A stretch of DNA of 20,161 bases from Cymbomonas tetramitiformis (GCA_001247695.2 LGRX02035012.1:1-20161), one strand, 5' to 3'. Shown: positions 9,863-18,330, counted from the first letter of the stretch. Numbers and translations: made by a program. The notes: a model not told the origin generated them from the letters alone.

Positions 9863-10118
9863 TACCGGAATATCCTAGTTCACTAGATATCAGAGGGTCC
9901 CGAACTCTGTGGATAAACTGTGTCAAGATAAATAAACCCTAAGCTAGATATATCCGGAACGGTCTCGCAACGGTCTCGGAAACTAGCCTACCTGTGACAC
10001 AGCGTGTGTCACAGCACGAACCTATAGATCAGTCAGCAGTCCAGTGTTGGTCTTAGGGGTCTGTCATAGGGGCCTGCACCGGGACTCCCAGTCAGGGCCG
10101 CCTATACAGATTCCAGCA
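9863..10118 (-). repeat. Element A 3' LTR (256 bp)
   Basis: It matches 13366-13621 at all but two positions. It contains a perfect inverted repeat GTGACACA-GCG-TGTGTCAC (9994-10012) and a direct repeat of CGGTCTCG (near 9960 and 9971). Confidence 0.9.
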
Positions 10119-10143
10119 CACCACCCCAGCACTGTGGGTGGTG
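10119..10143 (-). promoter_or_regulatory. Element A polypurine tract within a hairpin
   Basis: On the minus strand CTGGGGTGGTG directly abuts the 3' LTR start TGCTGGA, the expected place for plus-strand priming. The same bases lie in a perfect 8-bp inverted repeat (CACCACCC at 10119-10126, GGGTGGTG at 10136-10143). A second copy of the 12-bp junction CAGCACACCACC occurs inside the element at 10402-10413. Confidence 0.6.
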
Positions 10144-10448
10144 ACTAGCTAGGAGAGTCAGAATGTTAAGATAAGTCAGGGCAGGAGCTAGGGTGACAAA
10201 CCTAACTGCTAATACAACTGTGCAATTCTGATACACAAATTGAAACCCCCTAGCCGGCACAAGAGCAGAAATATACAGGCAATGCAAGTCCTGCTAACCT
10301 ACTGAAAAGCTCTGTGCCAGCAAGTCAGATTGAAGAGTTCAAAGGTGTCAAAGTAAAATCATAAACCAAATTGAAGACCGTGTTGAGGTCAAAGTAGATC
10401 TCAGCACACCACCATGAAAGTGGTGTACTGCCAGAACCAGAAGCATAA

Positions 10449-12967
10449 CTACTCGGGGTCAAAGCTCAGAGGAACACCTTCACCACATCGATCACCGTAG
10501 TAGCCCGCCGTAGCACGGCGGAGCAATACAGGGCGGCCAAAGTGTAAGGTGTCGGTCACTGGAAAATCACTCGCCAGAGAATTTGACGGAGTCGGATTTG
10601 CTGATTCGTCGATCACGGGAGGCTGCACCGCACCGGGGTGCTGCCAAGTGCTGCCCGACGGTGGGGCCTCGTCATCCGACGACGATGCCGGCGACAACGG
10701 AGGACCGCCCTCAAATAACATGGCAGGCGGCGGCGGCCCGGGATGCCACGGAACCGGAGCCATATAGAGGCCCTGCCGCCTCTGTACCCGCCGGTGGAGA
10801 CGAGGCGGAATAGCACACGGCACCGTGACAAGCGGCGCCTCCTCTCCCCTGCACAACACACCGCGGCGCAGCCCGACCCGATACCTGCACAGGGTCGATG
10901 TCGTTGGCCACCGTATAGGTGGCAGCTCCCACTCCCATGACAGAAATCAAGAGAATGAAGGAAAGAAGGAAGGGCATCCCCCACAAGCCCGCGTGGGCGG
11001 GGAAGCCCCACGGAGGCTTTCCGCAGCCTCGGCCGCGGGGAGCACCGTCATGCCAATCTCCCAGGGCACCACCAGAGTGAGGTGCTCGGGCTGCGGGCGT
11101 CGACGAGTGACTCGCCGAGATTGTCGAAGCACGCGGCTTCACAACGAAGCTGCCGTCGGTGAGGTCCTCGTAATCGTCCGTGTCGTAGCCCGTGAGATCA
11201 ACCTGTCCGATGGCGGCGTGGTTCACGGTCTGAACGAACCCAGCGAACTCACCGTCCGCGTCCGCTGTGGTGGTCACCCGCGCCGATTGAAGTGGCGCGG
11301 GCTTCACATCTTCTCCCTGCGAGCCAGGCATAGCAGGGGCCGGCACGGCGGATGCCGATGCCGCCGCACCACCTGCCGGAACCTGCTCCTCCGGTGTGGC
11401 CACCGCTGCGGCGGGTCCGCACACCAGAGCCGAAGCCCCCTGCCCGATGCCGACAGGAGGCGGGAAAGATGCGTGGGTGTAATGCACCTGCGGGTTGGCC
11501 GCGGAGTGAACCTCCGCGGCAAGATCGTCGAGCCGGCGGAGAATGTCATCTCCCTCGGAAGCCGGCTGCTGCTCCACGGTGAAGCCGTAGGCGGACACGT
11601 CAATGCCGCCCACCGCTCCCGCACAAAGCACCGCGGGCGGCCCGTACGCGGCTGCCGCACGCGCGAAGGACTCCGCCCCGTCATCCGCCGCCTGCTGGAA
11701 CAATGCACACATGGCGAGCGCGTGCACCCCCTCTGCGTCCTCCTCGTCGATGGGAATGCAAAATGCCGCGGCAGAAGTGGGCGGGTGTTGGCGCCCGCCC
11801 AACGGGCAGTCGCGGTAAAAGTGATACGCCTCACCTTTTCCCGCCTTCTTGCACCTACCGCAGAACGGCTTGGCCCGTTGATCGTCGCGGTCGAATCCCA
11901 CCGGTGGGGCCTTGTGGGTCCCCACACGGAATCCTCGCGGCTGCTGCCCCCGCTGCTGCTGCTGCCGCTGCTGCACTCGCTCCCGTTGTTGTCGCACAAC
12001 CGGAGCGGCCTCACCGTGTTGCCGCTGCACGAGCTCCTTGAGCTCCGTGATCTTTTGAAGAAGGGCGTCGTACTCGCTGCTGGAAAGGTGCGCGGAGACG
12101 CCGTCCGCGCCCGAAGCCACCTGCCCCCCGCCCGTCTGTGCCCAAGCCTGGTAAATCTCCACAACCATGGCACGGAGCGAAACCAGTGACACCTGAGCCA
12201 AGTCAGCGGCCATGGGATAGCGGACCTTCACCGCAGCGTAGAAGGTCGGGTCGAGGCGGGTGTAGAGGCTCAATTTTCTGGTAGCCTCCGTCGGTGTCCA
12301 GTCAGACGCCCTGTTATCCCGCACCAAACGCTGTTCCTTAGCCAAGATCGGCTGCGGGTCAACGTTTGCGGGATAACGTAACGCGGCGTGCTCCTCCTGC
12401 TGCGACTCCCGTAGTGTCACCGGCACACAGCCCTTGATAACGTCGATGAGAGCTCGCCGTCCATCTCGGTCAGTCGAAGAATCCGTACCAGTGAGCCAGA
12501 CGTAGGCGTTGCTGTGCTTCCCCACCACGAGAGCCAGAACGTCGTACAAGAGGCCATTCACCCGGCCGACCACTGGAGCCAGAGGGTCGTCGAGGTCAAA
12601 GGCACACAGCTCCAGCCCGGCCGACTGAAACTCCGTACGCAGCTGCACCACCAGGTCGGACAGAAGGCCAGCGTCGTCCGTACCGCGAAAATGATGTTTC
12701 TTGTCACCAAGAATATCCTCACGGATACTCTTGCTTGGCCCAAGCCCGATGGAGACGCGCTTTGTAGATCTCGTCGACGAGCTTGGACTGCTCCTGCAGG
12801 TAACGTCTGACGGCCACGTCCTCGTCTACGTTCGATGCAGGGTTGGGGGTAGGAACAAAAGGCGTAGCCGCCGTCGGTGTGTTCCGCACCCCGTCGATTA
12901 ACCTCAAAGAGGCGTCGATGTCACTGTCCCTCGTGAGGGACTTCTTGGATCTCGTTGTGACTCCCAT
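10449..12967 (-). pseudogene. gag: Gag-like protein of element A, two frame breaks, CCHC knuckle and transmembrane segment
   Basis: The start homologous to element B's is ATG 12967 (MGVTTRSKK...). That frame stops at TGA 12721-12719, but homology continues in the next frame (EDILGDKKHHFRGTDDAGLL..., from 12720). The main frame runs to 10711. It has a helical Gag body aligning with B, a glutamine/arginine-rich stretch (near 11930-12000), a CCHC knuckle C-x2-C-x9-H-x4-C (cysteine codons 11862 and 11853, His 11823, Cys 11808) ending YRDCPLGG, an acidic stretch, the motif GCGKPPWGF, and a hydrophobic segment (FLLSFILLISVMGVGAA, about 10921-10981). After it the B-like proline-rich tail (WHPGPPPP) is found in another frame, closing at 10449, so a second shift lies between about 10800 and 10920. 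The frame is also open upstream to ATG 13213, with a hydrophobic N-terminus (MGCRLGLGFVVAMSICGFL). In the family, Gag binds and packages element RNA. Confidence 0.7.
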
Positions 12968-13365
12968 CTCTAGAAAGGCCTGAGGGGAGGCGGTACGCTG
13001 CAGCACGCTTGGGTAGGGCCGCGGAGAAAATGCGACGTCACAGATACGGAACGAGCGGTCGAGCCATGCTAGCGAGGGGCGAAGGAAGATGTCGTCGAAG
13101 TCAAAGGTGCCAAGGTCACCAGCCCAAAATACGGTAGCAGGCGGGATCAGAGCGTGCAGAAAACCGCAAATGGACATTGCGACGACGAAACCCAATCCAA
13201 GCCGGCACCCCATAGCTGCGGCTCAAAGCCGCTCACCGCAAGCCGCTCATCTCATAATCTCCACTGATGCCCAAACGCGCAAACGCGCACCACCTCTCCG
13301 AGCGGCCGTTTAGCCAATCATGGCCAAACTAGCAAGTGGAATAAAGCGTGGATGGGGTCACGACC
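12968..13365 (-). other. Element A 5' leader
   Basis: This is the stretch between the 5' LTR and the Gag ATG at 12967. The Gag frame stays open upstream to ATG 13213, encoding a hydrophobic start, so a longer protein is possible. No recognised tRNA primer site lies at the LTR junction. Confidence 0.5.
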
Positions 13366-13621
13366 TACCGGAATATCCTAGTTCACTAGATATCAGAGGG
13401 TCCCGAACTCTGTGGATAAACTGTGTCAAGATAAATAAACCCTAAGCTAGATATATCCGGAACGGTCTCGCAACGGTCTCGGAAACTAGCCTACCTGTGA
13501 CACAGCGTGTGTCACAGCACGAACCTATAGATCAGTCAGCAGTCCAGTGTTGGTCCTAGGGGTCTGTCATAGGGGCCTGCACCGGGACTCCCAGTCAGGG
13601 CTGCCTATACAGATTCCAGCA
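13366..13621 (-). repeat. Element A 5' LTR (256 bp)
   Basis: Near-identical copy of 9863-10118, with the inverted repeat at 13497-13515. For the minus-strand gene this copy holds the promoter. Confidence 0.9.
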
Positions 13622-13626
13622 GTGAT
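13622..13626 (+). repeat. Target-site duplication of element A, right copy (GTGAT)
   Basis: Matches 9858-9862 and directly follows the LTR end. Confidence 0.85.
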
Positions 13627-13789
13627 TGATGAACAAACAAACCAACCGGTGCGGCAGAAGAGGAGACGCCGACCTACCCAAAACAATACGGGCTGCAAGA
13701 TGAACGCTAATGGTAACCGTGTGAATAAGGACGAGGTAGAGAAATATAGTGATTCAGATTCCTTTGGATGTGAAGAATTTAAAGACTGA
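13627..13789 (+). pseudogene. Right part of the ORF split by element A
   Basis: If element A and one GTGAT are removed, the frame ...VKDDKPV continues as IDEQTNQPVRQKRRRRPTQ, through a Lys/Asp/Glu-rich segment, to the TGA at 13787-13789. There is a basic patch (KRRRR, possibly a nuclear signal) and an acidic end (YSDSDSFGCEEFKD). The total joined frame is about 89 codons. It could be the last exon of a host gene, an older repeat, or chance. No family is recognised. Confidence 0.35.
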
Positions 13790-14167
13790 TAGCACCTTCC
13801 TTCACTAGTAGTGACATTGCCTAATAGTAACTAACGTAAGGACCACAAAATTTGCGTAGATACCACACATTTATTAAAATGTACAGACATAAACACGCTT
13901 TCATTACAAATGTGATTTCAACCTCATATGCAAGATTCACCTTACGAACCATTTCTTGGTAGCTTTCCTAAATTCTTAGTTTAGTTTCGATGCACGCCAA
14001 GTATATTCAAATGCTTTCTTTATGCATCTATTTTCTCATATGTTCCTTACATAAGTATACACAAATCATATATAGGGAAATAATATGTCCTTAGGCTTAA
14101 TTATTATTCACTTAATTATTATTCAGTTTATTATTCAGTTCCCTCATAATTTTCTAGATTGATAACA
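13790..14167. other. AT-rich spacer between the two divergent elements
   Basis: No gene is seen. It would be the 3' flank or 3' UTR of the split ORF. TTATTATTCA-type repeats occur near 14098-14140. TGATAGCACCTTCC (13787-13800) resembles the target of element B (TGATAACACCTTC, 14160-14172). Confidence 0.45.
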
Positions 14168-14172
14168 CCTTC
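14168..14172 (+). repeat. Target-site duplication of element B, left copy (CCTTC)
   Basis: CCTTC directly precedes the LTR and recurs at 17600-17604. Confidence 0.85.
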
Positions 14173-14388
14173 TGCTGGATTTGGCACAGTGACACCCAAA
14201 ATATGTCACCTGCCTCATCCTAGAGTAGTCTGGGTGACCGTCACTCGTAGGCCGAAACCTAATCCCTGAACTTAAAGTCAGGTATATGTTTATCTCTTTT
14301 TATCTTATCAATCCGACCGTTCTGATATCGAAACCCTATATTGGGGTATAACGACAAATAGATATATATCGGCCCTGTATATCTAGCA
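14173..14388 (+). repeat. Element B 5' LTR (216 bp)
   Basis: Identical to 17384-17599 as far as I can read. It contains two inverted motifs: GTGACA...TGTCAC (14189-14209) and GTGAC-C-GTCAC (14234-14244). TATA-like words (GTATAACG, GATATATATC) lie near its right end. Confidence 0.92.
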
Positions 14389-14770
14389 GGTTTTGGTTCG
14401 CACCATCGCTTTTACACTGCTTCTACTATGAGTGGCTAAACGCTGACGCTTGGGATGGAGTGAGCGGTCGCTAGGGAGGCACACGCGGTTCAGTGGTATG
14501 GCCTAGGCAGCTTGGTTGATTGAGCGGCTTCGCGGACGGTGCACTTGGGCGTTTTCCGAGTTGATTTTACGTTGGCTGGATTTTGCCGTACTTCTGGTCG
14601 ATATCACACCGTTTGCGGTACCCGGGAATCCTTTAAGTCCACACGACTTCATCGAGTTCTTCGTCCTTATCCGCAAGTTTACGCTCTCGACGACCACCAC
14701 CTCTTGGCCGCCACCACCGCGACCGCTTCCCGATCACACCCGCTTGCTCCACCCCTACTGTCATTTCATC
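14389..14770 (+). other. Element B 5' leader
   Basis: 382 bp lie between the LTR and the Gag ATG. A possible primer site TGGTTCGCACC starts five bases after the LTR, which is an unusual offset and unproven. The Gag frame is open from just after a TAG at 14504 but has no in-frame ATG before 14771. Confidence 0.5.
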
Positions 14771-17116
14771 ATGGTTGCCACCAGATCTACTTCGAGCGCT
14801 CCTCTGCGGAGGAGGAACCTAGCGACTATTTTCGACCAAGCTGCTGCCCGACATGCGGCCACTCCAGGGACTCCGACGGCGACCGTCCCTCCAGCGTCTG
14901 GACCACCTGCGGCATTCGTGGCAGCTGTCCGTACTCTGATCCGCACCAGGCACGACGAGAAGGCCGCCAAATTTGTCGCCAAGAAGTGCTTCGGCTTGAA
15001 GGACGAGCGCTTCCATGGCAACGAGAAGAACGTGCACGTCATCTTTACCCGCATGGTGGCTGCTCTTCGCGAGGCTTTCGTGGCCGAGGACGAGCAGCTG
15101 GGCGACCTCTTTATACTCGACGACGCCGGCATCACGGTGCGGGAGGAGAGCAATCAGCTCCTCTTCTCCACCCTTGAGCTCCTCGTGCATCCTTCCAGTC
15201 CGGCTTCGGACTGGTTGGAGAGCTCTGCTCAGACGTTTCCCGCGGATGGGAAACGTGTTCTGCTCGAGTTTGCACGTAAACTGCTTCATGCCGACGCACC
15301 CTTTCAGGGGACGTCGGACTTGCTGGCAGTTGAACTGGGCTACGGCATGGACCCCAACGACTCGATCATGGACTTCAACGCCGCGCTCGCCGCCGCGAAG
15401 CGCAAGAACACCCTGGACGAGGACGACGTCAAAGGGCAGTTCATTCAGGCCATGGACGCCGACTACTACAGGCCTGTGGTGTCGAGGCTCCTGCTGCACG
15501 ACCAGCGGGCGGCGGTGTCCCTGTTGACCGTTCAGCAGTGGGCCCGCGAGTGTCATGCGGCTCACGTGCGGGCTGGCACGGCTTCGCCGAAGTCGGCTGC
15601 GGTTGGCAGCCACATGTTGCCTGCGAGGTTTGGCGACCCGCCGAGCGGACACACTTCCGCGGACGCCGACGTGATGGAGATCCTCCTCGCGTTACGCAAG
15701 GAGGTGCGCGTTCTCTCCGACAAGGTCAACGGGAAAGGCTTCACTCCCCGCGCGGAGAAGCCTCACAACCCACGCACAGGGTTGAAGTACCGCTTCGCAG
15801 CCTCTCCGCTCCCGGAGGGGAATTATTCGCAGGGGAATTCGAAGCTTGTCGCGTTTCATCGTGGGACTGGACAGGCGATCCCGCTTTGCCAGCACTCGAC
15901 GTGTACGTCAGCACAAGCTAGGCATTGGCACCGCGACTGCCCGCACGGCGGTCCGCGTGCGGAGAAGACAGCTGCTGGGGCGCATTCTTTCGCGGTTCAG
16001 GAGGTGGAGGGCGACTTCTACGCCGCTGCCTTCCAGCACGCCATCGACAACAACGACACCGACCGTTTCGACGCGCTATGCTTCTTGGCGGGCGGCAAGC
16101 CCGTGATGCTCGAGGATCTCTCTGCCGCCTCCTTCTGTGTGGACGACACCGTTGAGACTCACGCCATCGACGAGTATCTGGAGTGCTGCCAACCCGCTGA
16201 CACCCGCCTCGGGGTCTGCGCGGTTGGTGGTGCCATGCACGTCAACACCTTCCAAGTCCACGACAAGAACCCGGGCAACGCTCTGGACATGCCGCCACCG
16301 CCGGCACCGCCTACCGCCCCGCAGTCGGTGGTGTCCGACGAGGGCATGTACCCCGTCAGCGCGCTGCACGCCCACGAGCCAGACACGTCCTTCATGGACA
16401 AGTTTGCGGTGCGGCTTGAACTCACTGACCCTAACCCGCCTCTCGCGATGCATTGCATGGGGCCCGTGGCACCCGTTGATTCAGTTTCGGTGACTGAGGG
16501 AGAGTCCGAGGATGACGACGAGGGTGATCCGCCGCCGCGGCAGGCTCTTGGCTGCGGCAGACCGCCGTTGGGCTTTGGGTACTCTGCCCTCATGTCTCTC
16601 GCAGTCTGCCTAATGCTTGTTATTTGTGCAACTGCCGCGCCTTCAAATGATTGCCCCGCGCCAACATCTTCGGCGACAGGGCGCATCGGCGACGAGGTCG
16701 GTGGTGCTGGTGAGCTGACGCCCACGGCCATCCCGCCGGATCTCTACTGGCAGCCGGAGGGCTGGTACCACGGCTGGTACCGTACTACGTACGGGTACGG
16801 GTGGACGTGGCTCCCAGGCCCCCCGCAACCACCTGAGGCAGCTCCGATTATTACTGCGCCGCCCTCGCCGGGTGGTGCTCCGCCATCGCCAAACTACGAG
16901 CCACCCACCTGGGACGGTGGGGACGGGGATGAACTTTCTTCCTCAATTCGGCACAGGACCGAGCCGATTGCACCCGGTGTAACTGCCTGCGGCGACATCG
17001 GCGCTCCTTCAATTATCTCAATTTGCTCTACGAATGATTCGACGGACAGTGGTACCAGCTCTCCTGGGCGCTGTGACAGTGGTACCGGCCCTCCCGGGCG
17101 CTGTGGAAGTGGCTAG
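14771..17116 (+). CDS. gag: Gag-like protein of element B with CCHC knuckle, transmembrane segment and proline-rich tail (781 aa)
   Basis: ATG 14771 (ATCATGG context) is the first in-frame ATG and matches the MxxTRS start of element A. Residues 1-55 are basic then Ala/Pro/Thr-rich. Residues about 55-300 form the helical body alignable with A. A CCHC knuckle C373-x4-C378-x6-H385-x4-C390 ends HRDCPHGG; the spacing differs from the classic CX2CX4HX4C. An acidic patch follows (SEDDDE, 579-584), then GCGRPPLGF, then a predicted membrane segment (about 604-622, YSALMSLAVCLMLVICATA). The tail has an aromatic stretch (GWYHGWYR, from 664), proline-rich sequence and a 10-residue repeat (DSGTSSPGRC/DSGTGPPGRC). 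No protease DTG/DSG site in a protease context and no pol domain is present. By family knowledge Gag binds RNA and builds particles; membrane anchoring is inference. Confidence 0.8.
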   Translation: MVATRSTSSAPLRRRNLATIFDQAAARHAATPGTPTATVPPASGPPAAFVAAVRTLIRTRHDEKAAKFVAKKCFGLKDERFHGNEKNVHVIFTRMVAALREAFVAEDEQLGDLFILDDAGITVREESNQLLFSTLELLVHPSSPASDWLESSAQTFPADGKRVLLEFARKLLHADAPFQGTSDLLAVELGYGMDPNDSIMDFNAALAAAKRKNTLDEDDVKGQFIQAMDADYYRPVVSRLLLHDQRAAVSLLTVQQWARECHAAHVRAGTASPKSAAVGSHMLPARFGDPPSGHTSADADVMEILLALRKEVRVLSDKVNGKGFTPRAEKPHNPRTGLKYRFAASPLPEGNYSQGNSKLVAFHRGTGQAIPLCQHSTCTSAQARHWHRDCPHGGPRAEKTAAGAHSFAVQEVEGDFYAAAFQHAIDNNDTDRFDALCFLAGGKPVMLEDLSAASFCVDDTVETHAIDEYLECCQPADTRLGVCAVGGAMHVNTFQVHDKNPGNALDMPPPPAPPTAPQSVVSDEGMYPVSALHAHEPDTSFMDKFAVRLELTDPNPPLAMHCMGPVAPVDSVSVTEGESEDDDEGDPPPRQALGCGRPPLGFGYSALMSLAVCLMLVICATAAPSNDCPAPTSSATGRIGDEVGGAGELTPTAIPPDLYWQPEGWYHGWYRTTYGYGWTWLPGPPQPPEAAPIITAPPSPGGAPPSPNYEPPTWDGGDGDELSSSIRHRTEPIAPGVTACGDIGAPSIISICSTNDSTDSGTSSPGRCDSGTGPPGRCGSG
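17045..17104 (+). repeat. 30-bp tandem duplication at the Gag C-terminus of element B
   Basis: Two 30-bp units (17045-17074 and 17075-17104) encode DSGTSSPGRC and DSGTGPPGRC. A partial third unit precedes the stop. Confidence 0.75.
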
Positions 17117-17375
17117 TGCTAACGTGATTGAGATTAACCTGCCTTCAGTTTGAGATGCTGTAGGTGCAGGTTGCCCCAAGATGGGCTCTGTTTCGGGTTT
17201 TCAGTGTATCAGAATTCGGCAGTAGAAGGTAGTGGCGCGGCTGCTGCACTGCCTGTTCGGGGTTGGGGGCCTGGCCAGTATGAGCACAGTGCCTCCTGAT
17301 CCACTAGCACTGACTTTTCTGCCTCTCGGTAGGCATTTGTTTCCTGTTTCGGCTACCTAGTTTGGTCCCCACACT
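17117..17375 (+). other. Element B 3' untranslated region
   Basis: Lies between the Gag stop and the polypurine tract. No coding pattern is seen. Confidence 0.5.
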
Positions 17376-17383
17376 AGGTGGTG
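17355..17383 (+). promoter_or_regulatory. Element B polypurine tract within a hairpin
   Basis: AGGTGGTG (17376-17383) directly abuts the LTR start TGCTGGA, as in element A. ACCTAG (17355-17360) and CTAGGT (17374-17379) form an inverted repeat that overlaps the tract. Confidence 0.55.
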
Positions 17384-17599
17384 TGCTGGATTTGGCACAG
17401 TGACACCCAAAATATGTCACCTGCCTCATCCTAGAGTAGTCTGGGTGACCGTCACTCGTAGGCCGAAACCTAATCCCTGAACTTAAAGTCAGGTATATGT
17501 TTATCTCTTTTTATCTTATCAATCCGACCGTTCTGATATCGAAACCCTATATTGGGGTATAACGACAAATAGATATATATCGGCCCTGTATATCTAGCA
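17384..17599 (+). repeat. Element B 3' LTR (216 bp)
   Basis: Appears identical to 14173-14388 over its full length. Confidence 0.92.
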
Positions 17600-17604
17600 C
17601 CTTC
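17600..17604 (+). repeat. Target-site duplication of element B, right copy (CCTTC)
   Basis: Matches 14168-14172. Confidence 0.85.
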
Positions 17605-18330
17605 CTCCTAATGCTTCAAAATGCCTAGGGATAAAAAAGAACACATACTTTCCAAAGTGCCATCCATTTTCAGCAAATGCTATTCCTGAATTCTTAATGA
17701 TTAAATTGCCATGCAATTACCAACCATACATTACGCTCCAATGCACTCATATTTCTTTTATGTAGCTCAATTGAGTGTGTGTGTGCTAGGAATTGATGTG
17801 TTCCCTTGGATACGAGTTTTATTTTTCCCCCACCTGTACGTTTACGTACCCCCTATAATCATCGAAACCTCACAGTCAGAGCCTCCGGGAACGTTAATTT
17901 TTTTTTTTCCATCTTCAAATGTTGTCTCTGTCTGGACTCTGGAGCTACGAGTCGCAAAACAATAAAGCTCTCCCGATCGCCCATCGATCCGGCCGCTGCA
18001 CATCGCTGCACTCCTTACACCTGTCGCTGTGTCACACTTATCGCACGTACGATAGAGCTCTAGCATAGCTTTATAGGAGGAAGCCAATACGAAATAGCTA
18101 ACACGGGTAAGTGAAAGACGAATATTTTTTAAACAAACCGATGTTTCCTATCTGGCTGGGCTGTCAATGACTTTTGATGTGACTTATCAGATGGCAAGCA
18201 ACCACCTCACGTCAGGTGATTGGGTTTCGAAATATGACAGCAGGCTGCTCGACAGGCTGCTTTACTGAGATTAATGAAGTGATGTGGCAAGCTTATTTTA
18301 CGTGTCTTGAGAGTCGTCGTACGACCTGAC
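17605..18330. other. AT-rich non-coding flank of element B
   Basis: No gene is recognised. A run of about 12 T lies near 17898-17909, which could be the poly(A) of a retroposed sequence on the minus strand. Small open frames in this stretch look like chance. Confidence 0.4.

Larger units (their letters stand above)
9863..13621 (-). mobile_element. Element A: complete non-autonomous LTR retrotransposon with a Gag-like gene (TR-GAG type)
   Basis: Direct 256-bp LTRs (9863-10118 and 13366-13621) bracket a 3.25-kb interior. A 5-bp target-site duplication GTGAT flanks it (9858-9862 and 13622-13626). On the coding (minus) strand the LTR reads TGCTGG...CCGGTA. The interior carries one Gag-like gene on the minus strand and no protease, reverse transcriptase, RNase H or integrase. 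The LTR copies differ at two positions that I can see (10053/13556 and 10099/13602), so the insertion is recent. Mobilisation would need enzymes from an autonomous relative. No canonical primer site follows the 5' LTR (the interior begins GGTCGTGACCCC). Confidence 0.9.
14173..17599 (+). mobile_element. Element B: complete non-autonomous LTR retrotransposon with an intact Gag-like gene (TR-GAG type)
   Basis: Direct 216-bp LTRs (14173-14388 and 17384-17599) appear identical base for base, and a CCTTC duplication flanks the element, so it inserted very recently. The LTR begins TGCTGGA and ends CTAGCA (TGCT/AGCA inverted ends). Its 3.0-kb interior encodes one Gag-like protein related to that of element A and no pol functions. 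It lies divergently from A; their 5' LTRs are about 550 bp apart. The LTR sequences of A and B differ apart from the first seven bases and GTGACA inverted motifs, so they are different families sharing one Gag lineage. Confidence 0.92.

Noticed and set aside
10825..12189. Long plus-strand open frame (454 codons) inside element A
   Set aside because: It is antisense to the Gag gene, Arg-rich, and has no homologous counterpart in element B; it is a shadow of GC-rich coding sequence.
14819..15652. Minus-strand open frame inside element B
   Set aside because: Antisense shadow of Gag with no recognisable content.
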